51,010 nucleotides of DNA from Verrucomicrobiia bacterium (GTDB lineage: Bacteria; Verrucomicrobiota; Verrucomicrobiia; Limisphaerales; UBA11358), in assembly GCA_031290985.1 (NCBI GenBank), contig JARLJW010000054.1:1-51010 (forward strand), written 5' to 3'. The notes below the pieces were generated by a model that was given only the letters and a program-made list of their open reading frames with translations, searched no databases and was not told where the DNA came from. The translations under genes were made by a program, and so were the position numbers. Below, piece by piece: positions 1-8,154 of the stretch. Numbering within the stretch: position 1 is the stretch's first letter; every line of letters starts with the position of its first letter.

Positions 1-1
1 G

Positions 2-121
2 CGGGAACTGGAGCAAATCGTCGAAGAGATGCAGATCTTTTCCCGCCGTATCCTCTTTGAAAACATCCCCGGCGTCGTCCGCCGCAAACGCTTGCCCAAG
101 AAAGTTTTAGGCCTTAACTAA
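2..121 (+). CDS. C-terminal fragment of an unknown protein
   Basis: The left edge cuts this gene. Frame 2 is open from the first base to a TAA at 119-121 and gives 39 residues, basic near the end (motif VVRRKRLPKKVLGLN). The first half is amphipathic and Glu-rich, so probably helical. I do not recognise the family. An open frame of this size alone would be weak evidence. The balanced composition and the T-rich hairpin just after the stop make a real 3' gene end more likely than not. Confidence 0.5.
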   Translation, partial: RELEQIVEEMQIFSRRILFENIPGVVRRKRLPKKVLGLN

Positions 122-139
122 GGGCCATTCAGGACTGAC

Positions 140-177
140 ACCTGACGGCACCTAACACGCTCGCTCAGGTTTTTTTC
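140..177 (+). terminator. possible Rho-independent terminator
   Basis: ACCTGA (140-145) can pair with TCAGGT (165-170), followed by a run of T. The loop is long (19 nt), so the structure is weak. It lies between the end of the truncated gene and the convergent membrane-protein gene, overlapping the latter's stop codon. Confidence 0.25.
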
Positions 178-713
178 TGCACGGTGATGTGCATCCGCGC
201 CAGCTTTTGATAGAGCCGGCCGCGATGGCGCAGCGGCCACCAGTCGTAGAGGTAGATTTGCATGGGCCGCCACATCGCCACCCAACCCGCGATGGTCAGG
301 CTCTCCCGCGCGATGGCGCGCGCGGTGCCCGTGTCGTTCCCGCCGATGGCATGGCTGGCCATCAGGCACAGGGACAGGAACCCTAGACCGATGATCAGGC
401 TTTTCCGGCCGTCCTTGAACAGGTGCCGCAGTTCCATCCGGTTCAACCGCATGCGATAGGTGAAATAATGGTGGATGCCCTGTTCCACGTCCGCCTGCGG
501 ATTGCCATTGGCCGGATATTCCGCGAGATGCACGACGAGCGACACCGGTTCATTGAGGGGAAACTCGCGCACCCAGCTCAGGATGAATTCCTCCGCATCG
601 GCGTCCAGGTCCTTTTCGGGAAACGGCGCGGGATCCATCGTGTTGAACAACTGGCCGACCTCGCGCAGGTTCAGTTCGATCTTGTGCGGCAGATTTCTGG
701 TTTTCTCGGACAT
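165..713 (-). CDS. small membrane protein, function unknown
   Basis: The product is 182 residues. A soluble acidic N-terminal half (about 1-100) is followed by a hydrophobic segment at about 104-122 and a second, Trp-rich hydrophobic stretch at about 138-160, then a basic tail ending HITVQKKT. This suggests a cytoplasmic or peripheral N-terminal domain anchored by two membrane helices. I do not recognise a named domain. No Shine-Dalgarno sequence is visible before the start. The gene is convergent with the truncated gene on its left and separated from the LysR gene by about 230 bp containing a short GGAGGAT tandem repeat near 810. Coding potential is supported by residue composition and by the absence of a better alternative frame. 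Confidence 0.7.
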   Translation of the reverse strand: MSEKTRNLPHKIELNLREVGQLFNTMDPAPFPEKDLDADAEEFILSWVREFPLNEPVSLVVHLAEYPANGNPQADVEQGIHHYFTYRMRLNRMELRHLFKDGRKSLIIGLGFLSLCLMASHAIGGNDTGTARAIARESLTIAGWVAMWRPMQIYLYDWWPLRHRGRLYQKLARMHITVQKKT

Positions 714-941
714 CGCTTTGCACCCAATAGAACATGGATTGGCCGGAAAAGCACGCGTGGCGTGGTTAATCTTCTCAAGCCGCTTCCGGTTATTTAAAAA
801 CGAGGGTGGAGGATGGAGGATGGACAGGAAAAAACGGAAAGCGGGGACTAGTCAAGGTGTCCTGAGGCCGGGTTCAGCCCAGTCATGCAGTTTGTGTCAA
901 AAGTGAGCCCCCTTGCCCCAACGTTGTCGGATGAGGCTTAT

Positions 942-1835
942 TTATTGAGACTTCAAGTTTAGTTCGCTCAGCAAGATCCGCAATGGGCTGGCAATTTTGC
1001 CCTGCTGCCAGACCACGAACAAATCCCAAGTTGCACCGGCGTCAGCAATAGGAACCATTACGACGTTCGGAACGTTCAGGTGAGAAATGAAGGCGGGTTG
1101 AATCGAAATCGCTTCTTCATTCGCTGCCAAGGCGAGGGATTCCACAAAACTAGTGGCTTTGTCAATGGTGGCCAGACGGGGACGGAAGCCGCCATACTTG
1201 CGGCAGAACTGAATGATCCTCCGGGTATATCCCGGCACCGCATCGTCCGATCCCCGCACGAACGTTTCGCCCTTCAATTGTGAAAGCGACACCTGTCTTT
1301 CGGCCGCGAGCCGGTGGCTGACGGGAAGCACCACCAGGCTCCTTACCGTCGCCAGTTTACGGGCATAGAAATCGCGCGCGAGCAGGTCGATGCCGTGCAA
1401 GGTCAAGGCCAGATCAATTTCACCCTGCCGCAATGCGATAATCATCTCGCCGGGCGTTTGATCGAGCATTTTGACTTTCAGCCCCGGATAAGCGCGCCGC
1501 AGCGCGGCCAGAGCCGGCACCAGATACTGCTGGGCGGCCGATGCAATATAGCCAATACGCAATCGTTCGCTTTCTCCGCGAACCAGCCGGCGGACTGCCG
1601 CCATGGTGGAATCATAATCTGCCAGCAGCGTTTTTGCCCTTTCGGCAAGGGCATGTCCTCCGTTCGTGGGGCGCACCCCGGCCGAGGTTCGTTCCAAAAC
1701 GCGCCCACCGAGTTCGAGTTCGAGTGCTTGCATCTGTCGCGTGATGGCGGACTGGGAAATGCGCAGGCGGTCAGCCGCACGACGGAGGCTGCCTTCCTCA
1801 AGGACCACCAAGAACAAACGAAGCTTTTCCAGCAC
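942..1835 (-). CDS. LysR-family transcriptional regulator
   Basis: This is a 297-residue protein of standard LysR length. Residues 1-60 form the winged helix-turn-helix (LRLFLVVLEEGSLRRAA, then SQSAITRQMQALE). Residues about 90-295 are the periplasmic-binding-protein-like effector domain, beginning LRIGYIAS. LysR proteins bind a T-N11-A palindrome and usually control a divergent target. Here the divergent gene at 1931 encodes an NADP-binding protein, and a matching palindrome lies 10 bp upstream of this start. The likely role is ligand-dependent control of the 1931-4276 redox cluster and autorepression. The effector cannot be read from the sequence. Confidence 0.93.
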   Translation of the reverse strand: MLEKLRLFLVVLEEGSLRRAADRLRISQSAITRQMQALELELGGRVLERTSAGVRPTNGGHALAERAKTLLADYDSTMAAVRRLVRGESERLRIGYIASAAQQYLVPALAALRRAYPGLKVKMLDQTPGEMIIALRQGEIDLALTLHGIDLLARDFYARKLATVRSLVVLPVSHRLAAERQVSLSQLKGETFVRGSDDAVPGYTRRIIQFCRKYGGFRPRLATIDKATSFVESLALAANEEAISIQPAFISHLNVPNVVMVPIADAGATWDLFVVWQQGKIASPLRILLSELNLKSQ

Positions 1836-1844
1836 GACTTAAAG

Positions 1845-1865
1845 GTGATGCAAATTGTGCATCAC
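1845..1865. promoter_or_regulatory. LysR-type operator palindrome
   Basis: GTGATGC (1845-1851) and GCATCAC (1859-1865) are perfect inverted 7-mers around a 7-nt AT-rich spacer. They contain the LysR T-N11-A signature with T at 1849 and A at 1861. The site sits just upstream of the regulator's start (1835) and about 70 bp before the divergent gene. A second half-site, GCATCA, lies at 1914-1919 next to the target gene start. This matches the usual arrangement of a high-affinity recognition site plus an activation half-site. Confidence 0.75.
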
Positions 1866-1948
1866 GGCAATCACAAACAGGCATTGGCAACAGGGCTCGA
1901 GAGGGCGCAGGTTGCATCATCGATAATAAAATGAAAACGAGTTCAACC

Positions 1949-2581
1949 ATGAAAGCAGGATTTATAGGTGCGGGAAACGTAACGGCCACCATCGGCCGCC
2001 ATTTGATAAACGCCGGTCGCACAATAGTCGTATCCAACTCGCGAGGTCCGGAAACGCTGGGTAAATTCGTCGCGGAACTTGGTCCGGGCGCCATCGCGGG
2101 GACCAGGCAACAGGCGGCAGAGTGCGATATCGTGATTCTAGCCACGAACTGGGTGAACGTGCCTGAGGCGCTCAAAGGTGTTGATTGGCGTGGACGAATA
2201 CTGGTAGATGCGACTAACGCGCATGTGGGTTCCAAACCCGATCGCAGTCTGGCGGGCGTCACCCGCTCGCGGGCCGCGTTAAAGGGTCGCACCTCCAGCG
2301 AGATGGTGGCCGAGATGGCCGTTGGCGCGCGGCTGGTGAAATCAATCAGCAACCTGCCGATGGAATGGATACAGGACTTCTCTCCGAACAAACCCCGGAC
2401 CGTCATCTTCACGTCCGGCGACGACGCCGAAGCCAAACTGAGTGTAATCGAGTTAATCAACAGCACCGGACTAGTCGCCATTGACCTCGGCCCGCTGCGA
2501 ACAGGCGGCGCAATGCAAGAGCTAGGCGCTCCGCTGTCCGGCATTGAGTTTCACTTTGTTCAGCGTCTGCAGCGTCGTTGA
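1949..2581 (+). CDS. NADPH-dependent F420 reductase-like Rossmann protein
   Basis: The product is 210 residues, resembling the NADP-binding domain of the F420-dependent NADP oxidoreductase family. It opens with MKAGFIGAGNV, the beta1-loop of a Rossmann fold, followed by an NSRG segment after beta2 of the kind that contacts the NADP phosphate. The third glycine of GxGxxG appears to be Thr (GAGNVT), unlike the paralogue at 3677. I chose ATG 1949 because it aligns with the paralogue and has GAG nearby; an in-frame ATG at 1931 would add six residues. No F420 biosynthesis gene is visible, so the real hydride partner may not be F420. It is divergent from the LysR gene and first in a same-strand group. 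Confidence 0.82.
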   Translation: MKAGFIGAGNVTATIGRHLINAGRTIVVSNSRGPETLGKFVAELGPGAIAGTRQQAAECDIVILATNWVNVPEALKGVDWRGRILVDATNAHVGSKPDRSLAGVTRSRAALKGRTSSEMVAEMAVGARLVKSISNLPMEWIQDFSPNKPRTVIFTSGDDAEAKLSVIELINSTGLVAIDLGPLRTGGAMQELGAPLSGIEFHFVQRLQRR

Positions 2582-2593
2582 GACTGGAGGACC

Positions 2594-2782
2594 ATGAAAA
2601 GCACTATTCATCTGGCTCAGCGCCCGCCCCGAAGCTTTCGGTTTCGCTTGGGCGACGCCGCCGAAATGCCTGCGTTCTTTGCCGAATACCTGGGCCGGCT
2701 TTCGAAAACCCGGGAAGACATCAAAACCTGGTTCGAATTCGGCGAACTCGATGACCATGTCAGCTTTGGAGGAAAAGCGTAA
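2594..2782 (+). pseudogene. DUF5069 relic with internal deletion
   Basis: The 62-residue frame has two halves that look like the two ends of a DUF5069 protein: RPPRSFRFRLG near the N-terminus and DIKTWFEFGELDDHVSF near the C-terminus. Members I know of are about 140-150 residues, so roughly 80 central residues would be missing while the frame is kept. It follows the F420-reductase-like gene by 12 bp and precedes the SDR by 42 bp. It could be a decayed gene that still translates, or a short functional derivative. The family assignment is from memory of motif shape only. Confidence 0.5.
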
Positions 2783-2824
2783 ATTCAACAAACAAAACAA
2801 CGAAAAACAAAAAAGGAAAAACAT

Positions 2825-3589
2825 ATGAGTAACAACCATGGACAAAAATTGGCGGGAAAAATTGCGGTAATCACAGGCGGCAGCAGCGGGATTGGCCTGG
2901 CCACAGCCAAGCGCTTCGTGGAAGAAGGCGCGCAAGTCGTGATCGCCGGCCGACGAGAGAAAGAGCTGAAAGCGGCCGCAGCTTTGATCGGAAGAAACGT
3001 TACGACGGTCGTGGGCGACGTGTCGCGCTTGGAAGATCTGGACCGGCTCTATGCCGTCGTGAAAGAGAAGCACGGCCACATCGACGTCCTCTTTGCAAAC
3101 GCCGGCTGGGGTGAAGTAGCGCCGCTCGCAACGGCGACGGAGGCTCATTTTGACAAGACCTTTGACCTGAACGCGAAGGGAACGTTCTTCACCGTGCAAA
3201 AGGCCCTGCCCCTTTTCAAAGATGGCGGCTCGATCATCCTGACCTCTTCAGTAGCGAATGTGAGGGGAGATGCGGCCTTTACCGCCTACGCTGCGAGCAA
3301 GGCGGCGGTGCGCTGTTTCGCCCGCGGCTGGACGGTGGAGCTGAAGGATCGCAAGATTCGTGTGAATTCGATGAGCCCTGGCCCAATCGAAACTCCGGCC
3401 TTGGAGAACGCGGGCCTCACCGCTGAACAGGTAAAACAGGTGGCAGCCCAGTTCGCCTCGGAAGTTCCGCTCGGCCGCAGAGGCCAGCCTGAGGAAGTCG
3501 CGGCAGCAGTCGCGTTCCTTGCTTCCGATGAAAGTTCATATATCACCGGCGTGGATCTCGCCGTCGATGGAGGCATGGCGCAGGTCTGA
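2825..3589 (+). CDS. short-chain dehydrogenase/reductase (classical SDR)
   Basis: The 254-residue protein has the classical SDR layout: TGGSSGIG cofactor loop at 17-24, AGRR at 41-44 (basic residues favour NADP), GDV at 64-66, NAG at 92-94, Asn116, Ser141/142, and the catalytic Tyr155-x3-Lys159 (YAASK). PG at 185-186 and the C-terminal VDGG complete the pattern. It would reduce or oxidise a carbonyl or alcohol; the substrate cannot be told from sequence. Unusually for this window, a clear Shine-Dalgarno sequence (AAGGA) precedes the ATG. It sits between two F420-reductase-like genes, which suggests a shared stress or carbonyl-reduction role under the LysR regulator. Confidence 0.95.
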   Translation: MSNNHGQKLAGKIAVITGGSSGIGLATAKRFVEEGAQVVIAGRREKELKAAAALIGRNVTTVVGDVSRLEDLDRLYAVVKEKHGHIDVLFANAGWGEVAPLATATEAHFDKTFDLNAKGTFFTVQKALPLFKDGGSIILTSSVANVRGDAAFTAYAASKAAVRCFARGWTVELKDRKIRVNSMSPGPIETPALENAGLTAEQVKQVAAQFASEVPLGRRGQPEEVAAAVAFLASDESSYITGVDLAVDGGMAQV

Positions 3590-3676
3590 CCCTGGCGCGG
3601 TCCCGTGTCTGGCCCCCGCCAGTCGCGGGACCACGCTTCTCAACTTTTAGTTCTAACACGAGATCGGAAAAATGTT

Positions 3677-4276
3677 ATGAAATATGCAATTGTAGGATTC
3701 GGTAAAATAGGCCAGGCCCTGGCCCACGCCTTCGCCCGTAAAAACATCACCGTGACCGTCGCGAGCCGCCGGCCGCCCGAGGCGTTGGCGCCGCAGGCTC
3801 GGGCGATTGGACCCACGGTCGTCGCCAAGTCGCTGCAGCATGCAGTCGAGGCCGACATAATCTTCTTGGCGGTCCCGTTCGGGGAACATCGCGAGGTCGC
3901 GAAGGCCCTGCCGAGCTGGAAAGGCAAGACGGTCATCGACGCGATGAACGCGTTAGTTCCCCTTGAGGAGCTGGACGGCCTCCTGTCCTCCGCTTTCGTG
4001 GCGAAGTCGTTCACCGGCGCCAAGTTCGTGAAGGGTTTTAATCACCTGCCTGCGGCCACCCTGGCGACCGATCCGGTCGTCGAGGGGGGCCATCGGGTCG
4101 TCTTTCTGTCGAGCGACGACGAGGATGCGATCGCTCCCGTGGCGGATTTGGCCAAACAGCTCGGGTTCGCACCCGTCGAGCTGGGAAAGCTCAACGAGGG
4201 TGGCGCGCTGGTGCACGCACGTGGCGGCATTTGGGGCCAGCTTATCTTCGAGGATTTGTTCAAGCAGGAGCAGTAA
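3677..4276 (+). CDS. second F420 reductase-like NADP-binding protein
   Basis: The product is 199 residues and starts MKYAIVGFGKIGQAL, with an intact GxGxxG loop (Gly7, Gly9, Gly12) and ASRR after beta2, again typical of NADP binding. It is a distant paralogue of the protein at 1949 and keeps the family pattern of a single Rossmann domain with a C-terminal helical segment (FIFEDLFKQEQ-like end, read as LIFEDLFKQEQ). An in-frame ATG at 3605 would add 24 residues with no Rossmann character, so I start at 3677. The gap after the SDR is 87 bp, so it may be cotranscribed or have its own promoter. The substrate is unknown. Confidence 0.85.
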   Translation: MKYAIVGFGKIGQALAHAFARKNITVTVASRRPPEALAPQARAIGPTVVAKSLQHAVEADIIFLAVPFGEHREVAKALPSWKGKTVIDAMNALVPLEELDGLLSSAFVAKSFTGAKFVKGFNHLPAATLATDPVVEGGHRVVFLSSDDEDAIAPVADLAKQLGFAPVELGKLNEGGALVHARGGIWGQLIFEDLFKQEQ

Positions 4277-4736
4277 TCGATGGTCATGTTTGCCTTGGCC
4301 AACGTATAATAACGCCAACGTGACGCCAACGTGACGTTGGATCCAGTTAGGGGGGCGGGGCAGAGGGCGAGGCTGGAGGGTAGAGAATGTCGAGGCGGAA
4401 ACGAGGAACGGGGCCGGCGAAGATCCAAGCCGCAACTTCTAAACGTTCATAGACACGCAATGAGAAGCAGTTTTTAATCATGAAATTTTTAATTTTGAAT
4501 TGATGAAACAGGCCGGGTCGGAGACCGGTGCTCCGGGCTGTGACCGGACAGCGCGGATTGCCTTGTCCGTGCCGGAGAGCGAGTTGTCTCAACTTGCCAC
4601 GCTTCGCCACGCAGGGTGGTTTTGCACTTGATAAGCTGACGTAGCCGCCCGATGTCAGTCGGCTCTAACTTCTCGCCAAACCCTTGGTCGCGGAATGACC
4701 TTGGCTTGCTTCGTGAAACCGGTAGATTGGTCGAAG
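4277..4736. other. intergenic region with short repeats
   Basis: I see no gene in these 460 bp. Near 4313-4338 there are two tandem copies of CGCCAACGTGA followed by CGTTGG, which can fold back on the repeat. Around 4470-4505 is an AT-rich stretch (TTTTTAATTTTGAATTG) that could hold the promoter of the downstream TPR gene, but no convincing -35/-10 pair stands out. Confidence 0.4.
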
Positions 4737-6836
4737 ATGTCACGCCCGCGTCTCATTGCCTTGCTGCTTGCGCTGGTCACTTGCGCCGCCTTTCTGCCCC
4801 TTGCCCGTTACGGATTCACCAGTTTCGATGACCCTGATTATGTGGTCAAAAATGAGGTGGTGCAGAAAGGCTTGACCTGGAGCGGCCTGGGCTGGGCGTT
4901 CACCACCGGCAAAACGGGCAACTGGTTTCCGCTCACCTGGATTTCGCACATGGCGGTTTGTCAGGTGTTCGGTCTCAACGCCGGCGCGCATCACCTTGCC
5001 AATGTCTGTTTCCATGTGGCCAACACCGTCCTGTTGCTGGCGCTGCTCTTGCGTCTGACCAACGCGCTTTGGCCCAGCGCCTTTGCCGCCGCCCTGTTCG
5101 CGTGGCACCCGCTTCACGTTGAATCGGTGGCCTGGATTTCCGAACGGAAGGACATGGTAAGCACGTTCTTCGGGCTCGCCGCCTTGGTGGCGTACACGTA
5201 TTACGTGCAAAGCAAGAAACCGCTCCCGGCCGTTGCGGGCAGCGCGGCCGGGGAGGGGAAAGGCTCCGCGAGATATTACACCCTCACCCTGATTTTATTC
5301 GCGTTTAGTTTGATGTCCAAACCCATGCTGGTGACTTTGCCGTGCGTGCTGTTGCTGTTGGATTACTGGCCGTTCCGGCGGATCCTCGATCCGGGGCTCA
5401 ACTTTGCGGATTTAAAACGGTTGCTGCTGGAGAAGTGGCCGTTCTTTGTACTTTCCGTGGCCCTGTCGCCCATCACCTACGCGGCCCAGAAAGCCGGGGG
5501 CTATGTCACCTCCTTGGATGCGATTCCATGGGCGGATCGCCTGGGCAATATCCCGCTGGCTTATTGCCGGTACCTGTGGCAGATGATCTGGCCGGTGGAT
5601 CTGGTGGTTTTTTATCCGTTTCCCATGGGCATTTCCGGGCTGCTGATCGCCGCCGCCACCCTGCTGTTGGTCCTCATTTCCGCCACCGTCTGGTTGGAGC
5701 GTCGCCGTGCGCCGTACGCGCTCATGGGCTGGCTTTGGTTTTTAGGGACGCTCGTGCCCGTGATTGGGCTGGTGACGTTCGGCGGCCAGGCGATGGCCAA
5801 CCGGTTCACCTACTTTCCGGCCATCGGCCTCTTTTTGGCCGTGGCCTTGGGGTTGCGGGATGTGGCGGTGCGCTGGCGCTTTTCGCCCGGAGTGGTCGCC
5901 GGGCCGGCCGGCGTGATCCTGCTTGCGTGCCTGGTGCTGACGGAAAATCAACTGCGTTACTGGCGCGATGACGTGACCTTGTTTTCGCATGTCATGGACG
6001 TCACCAAGGACAACCGGTGGGTGCATTTCCGGGATCTCGGCATTCTGCACAATCGTCTGGGGTATTCGTATGAATCCCAAGGCAAACATGCCGAGGCCAT
6101 CGCCGAGTATCGTGCCGCCATTGCGCTCCGGCCCTATTACTACGTGGCCCACTACAACCTGGGGGTGGCCTTGAATGAAGCGGGAAATTTGGACGAGGCG
6201 TACCAACATTTTCAAACCGTGCTGCAACTACAGCCGGATGACGTCCATGCGATGTATGCCATGGGCATCATTTTGATCAGCAAAGGGCAGTTCGATGACG
6301 CCACGGCACTGTTTCAGAAAATCCTTAAACTGAAGCCTGATTTTGCCGGGGCGTACTACCAGACGGGCGTGGTGTTGGGTCGAAAAGGGCAGGTGGACGA
6401 GGCGATGCTCCAGTATCAGGAGGCGCTCAAGCTGAACCCGGACTTGGTCGAGGCGCATAACAGTCTCGGGGTTGCCCTGGCCAGAAAAGGAAACCTGGCT
6501 GAAGCCATCAGCCATTTCGAAGCGGCGCTCAAAGCGGACCCCAACAACGCCGGTGCGTTATATAATCTGGGTCTGGCGTACAACGGCCAGGGCCAGTTGG
6601 ATATGGCCATCAGTTTGTTCCAGAAAGTCATTGCCTTGCAGCCTGAAAACGCCGATGCCCATAACAATCTGGGGCTGGCATTGAGCCGGCAAGGCCAGTT
6701 GGATGCCGCGATCAGCCAGTTTCAAATCGCGCTGGGCCTTAATCCCAACCATGCGCGCGCGCGCAAAAACCTGGATGCGGCTTTGAAATTTAAAGGTGGC
6801 CAGCCATCACCATCGCTTGGAACCCCCGGGCCTTGA
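4737..6836 (+). CDS. TMTC-like multi-membrane protein with seven TPRs
   Basis: The protein is 699 residues. The N-terminal ~420 residues are polytopic: a first helix at about 5-23, a loop with FDDPDYV (acidic pair after the first helix, as in GT-C glycosyltransferases), then about nine further hydrophobic helices. The C-terminal part holds seven consecutive tetratricopeptide repeats, each with the G-x-A and terminal LxP pattern, from NRLGYSYESQG to FQIALGLNP. This layout matches bacterial relatives of TMTC/O-mannosyltransferase-like proteins. A role in glycosylating exported proteins is possible and would suit a genome with giant secreted proteins, but it is inference. An in-frame ATG at 4695 exists; 4737 puts the signal-anchor helix at the N-terminus. 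Confidence 0.85.
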   Translation: MSRPRLIALLLALVTCAAFLPLARYGFTSFDDPDYVVKNEVVQKGLTWSGLGWAFTTGKTGNWFPLTWISHMAVCQVFGLNAGAHHLANVCFHVANTVLLLALLLRLTNALWPSAFAAALFAWHPLHVESVAWISERKDMVSTFFGLAALVAYTYYVQSKKPLPAVAGSAAGEGKGSARYYTLTLILFAFSLMSKPMLVTLPCVLLLLDYWPFRRILDPGLNFADLKRLLLEKWPFFVLSVALSPITYAAQKAGGYVTSLDAIPWADRLGNIPLAYCRYLWQMIWPVDLVVFYPFPMGISGLLIAAATLLLVLISATVWLERRRAPYALMGWLWFLGTLVPVIGLVTFGGQAMANRFTYFPAIGLFLAVALGLRDVAVRWRFSPGVVAGPAGVILLACLVLTENQLRYWRDDVTLFSHVMDVTKDNRWVHFRDLGILHNRLGYSYESQGKHAEAIAEYRAAIALRPYYYVAHYNLGVALNEAGNLDEAYQHFQTVLQLQPDDVHAMYAMGIILISKGQFDDATALFQKILKLKPDFAGAYYQTGVVLGRKGQVDEAMLQYQEALKLNPDLVEAHNSLGVALARKGNLAEAISHFEAALKADPNNAGALYNLGLAYNGQGQLDMAISLFQKVIALQPENADAHNNLGLALSRQGQLDAAISQFQIALGLNPNHARARKNLDAALKFKGGQPSPSLGTPGP

Positions 6837-6858
6837 AAGTGGCATGCCACTGTTGCAG

Positions 6859-7023
6859 GGCGGGCTTTCCAGTCCCGCCACCGCGGGGTTCACCGGACTT
6901 TCCAGTCCGGTGTTCCGGTTTGGTTTATTTACACGGTTGCATCGGCAATCTGTGTTGCGCCGGCAACAAGTTATGAACGGGCGACTGGAAAGTCGCCCGC
7001 ACCGGCAGGCTGGAAAGCCTGCC
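6859..7023. repeat. four hairpin repeats sharing a TTTCCA/TGGAAA loop
   Basis: Four short palindromes stand in a row. GGCGGG pairs with CCCGCC (6859-6879), CCGGAC with GTCCGG (6893-6910), GGGCGAC with GTCGCCC (6979-6998), and GGCAGGC with GCCTGCC (7004-7023). The stems differ but all four apex sequences contain TTTCCA (first two) or its complement TGGAAA (last two). The units thus form two head-to-head pairs. This resembles REP/BIME-type extragenic palindromes. It lies between the TPR gene and the exported-protein gene. Confidence 0.8.
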
Positions 7024-7158
7024 GGACGTCTCCGTGGCGGCCATGGGTCTGGGCGTTGAATTCAGACTGCCTCGTTCCGGCTCAGCCGGCGGCGCGCCGG
7101 GAAAATGCAACTTTACGTTCCCTCTGGTGTTAATCTCGGAAGCGATTATATTTGAACC

Positions 7159-7983
7159 ATGAGATTTGCCGGACATTTCAGCCTCTGCCTTGCGGCCATG
7201 ACGTGGCTTTCGCCGGTCATCCGTGCTGATGATCTGGCGGTGGCCAGTAATCCCTATTCCACCATTACGGAGCGGAATGTCTTTGCCTTGGTCCCCATTC
7301 CGCCGCCGGCGACGCCAACTCCCCCGGAGGTTTTGGATCCGCCGCCGAAAATCACGATCCAAGGGATGATGACGCTGTTTGGAAAGTCCCAAGTGCTGTT
7401 CAAGTTCACCCCCAAGGCGCCGGCTGGACAGCCGGCCAAGGAGTTGTCTTTTATGCTGGGTGAAGGCGAACGGCAGGAAAACGTGGAAGTCACGAAGATA
7501 GATATGCAGACGCATGTGGCGTCGTTTATCAACCATGGCGTGGCGCAGGATGTGGAATTGTCAGACACGGCCAAGTTGACCGCTCCAGCAACGATGGGTG
7601 GCGGGGCGCCGGTGATGGCCGCCGGAGGCGGCATTCCGCTGCCGCCCGTTGGTGCCCGACCCATGCTGCCCGCAGGCTTTGGTGGACGCGCCCGTGGGGG
7701 TAATCCGGGGGCGGCTCCGGACGCCGGCCTGGGCGCTGGCGCAACCGCTTTAAGCCCATCTGGTTCCGCCGCAAAATCGACCGACCCCCAACATTCAAGC
7801 GACAACCTGACACCTGAAGAAAGGGCGATTTTGATCGAAGCACAAAGGTCCGTCTGGAAACAGCAAGGAAATCCGGCGGCGGCGATTCTTCCGCCTACGA
7901 CCGGGATTCTTGGTAGGAACATCGTTAATGAACTCAACGGCGAGACTCCGACGACACCGGCAGCTCCGGGTGGTCATAATTAA
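7159..7983 (+). CDS. exported Pro/Gly-rich protein with a GspC-like core
   Basis: The product is 274 residues. A signal peptide covers about 1-23 (ending VIRA-DD). Residues about 32-135 (ERNVFALVPIP, then ITIQGMMTLFGKSQVLFKF, then GEGERQENVEVTKID and VELSD) have the strand order of the homology region of type II secretion GspC or pilus PilP proteins. A low-complexity Gly/Ala/Pro stretch follows at about 145-200, then a helical segment and a Pro-rich tail. The role is probably periplasmic and scaffold-like. No other secretion-system gene is next to it, so the GspC relation is a structural guess. No Shine-Dalgarno sequence is seen. Confidence 0.75.
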   Translation: MRFAGHFSLCLAAMTWLSPVIRADDLAVASNPYSTITERNVFALVPIPPPATPTPPEVLDPPPKITIQGMMTLFGKSQVLFKFTPKAPAGQPAKELSFMLGEGERQENVEVTKIDMQTHVASFINHGVAQDVELSDTAKLTAPATMGGGAPVMAAGGGIPLPPVGARPMLPAGFGGRARGGNPGAAPDAGLGAGATALSPSGSAAKSTDPQHSSDNLTPEERAILIEAQRSVWKQQGNPAAAILPPTTGILGRNIVNELNGETPTTPAAPGGHN

Positions 7984-8154
7984 TCAATTCCGTTAGGCGT
8001 TAACATTTTGCTCGACATTCCCCGTGGAATTCCTGAATGATTGTATTCCAGCAGGAAGCATGAACGATTCCGCCACTTCAACTTACAGCTATTCAGGCTG
8101 GATGGTGGAGTTGTTCCCCAGTCGTATTAATCGAATCCCCAACCATTCAAGAAT

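Noticed and set aside
6859..7023. Repeated short palindromes as a CRISPR array
   Set aside because: The units differ in stem sequence, alternate in orientation and have irregular spacing. There are no cas genes.
7159..7983. A confident type II secretion gspC call
   Set aside because: The strand pattern is suggestive, but the protein has a cleavable-type signal rather than a clear membrane anchor, and no gsp neighbours exist in the window.
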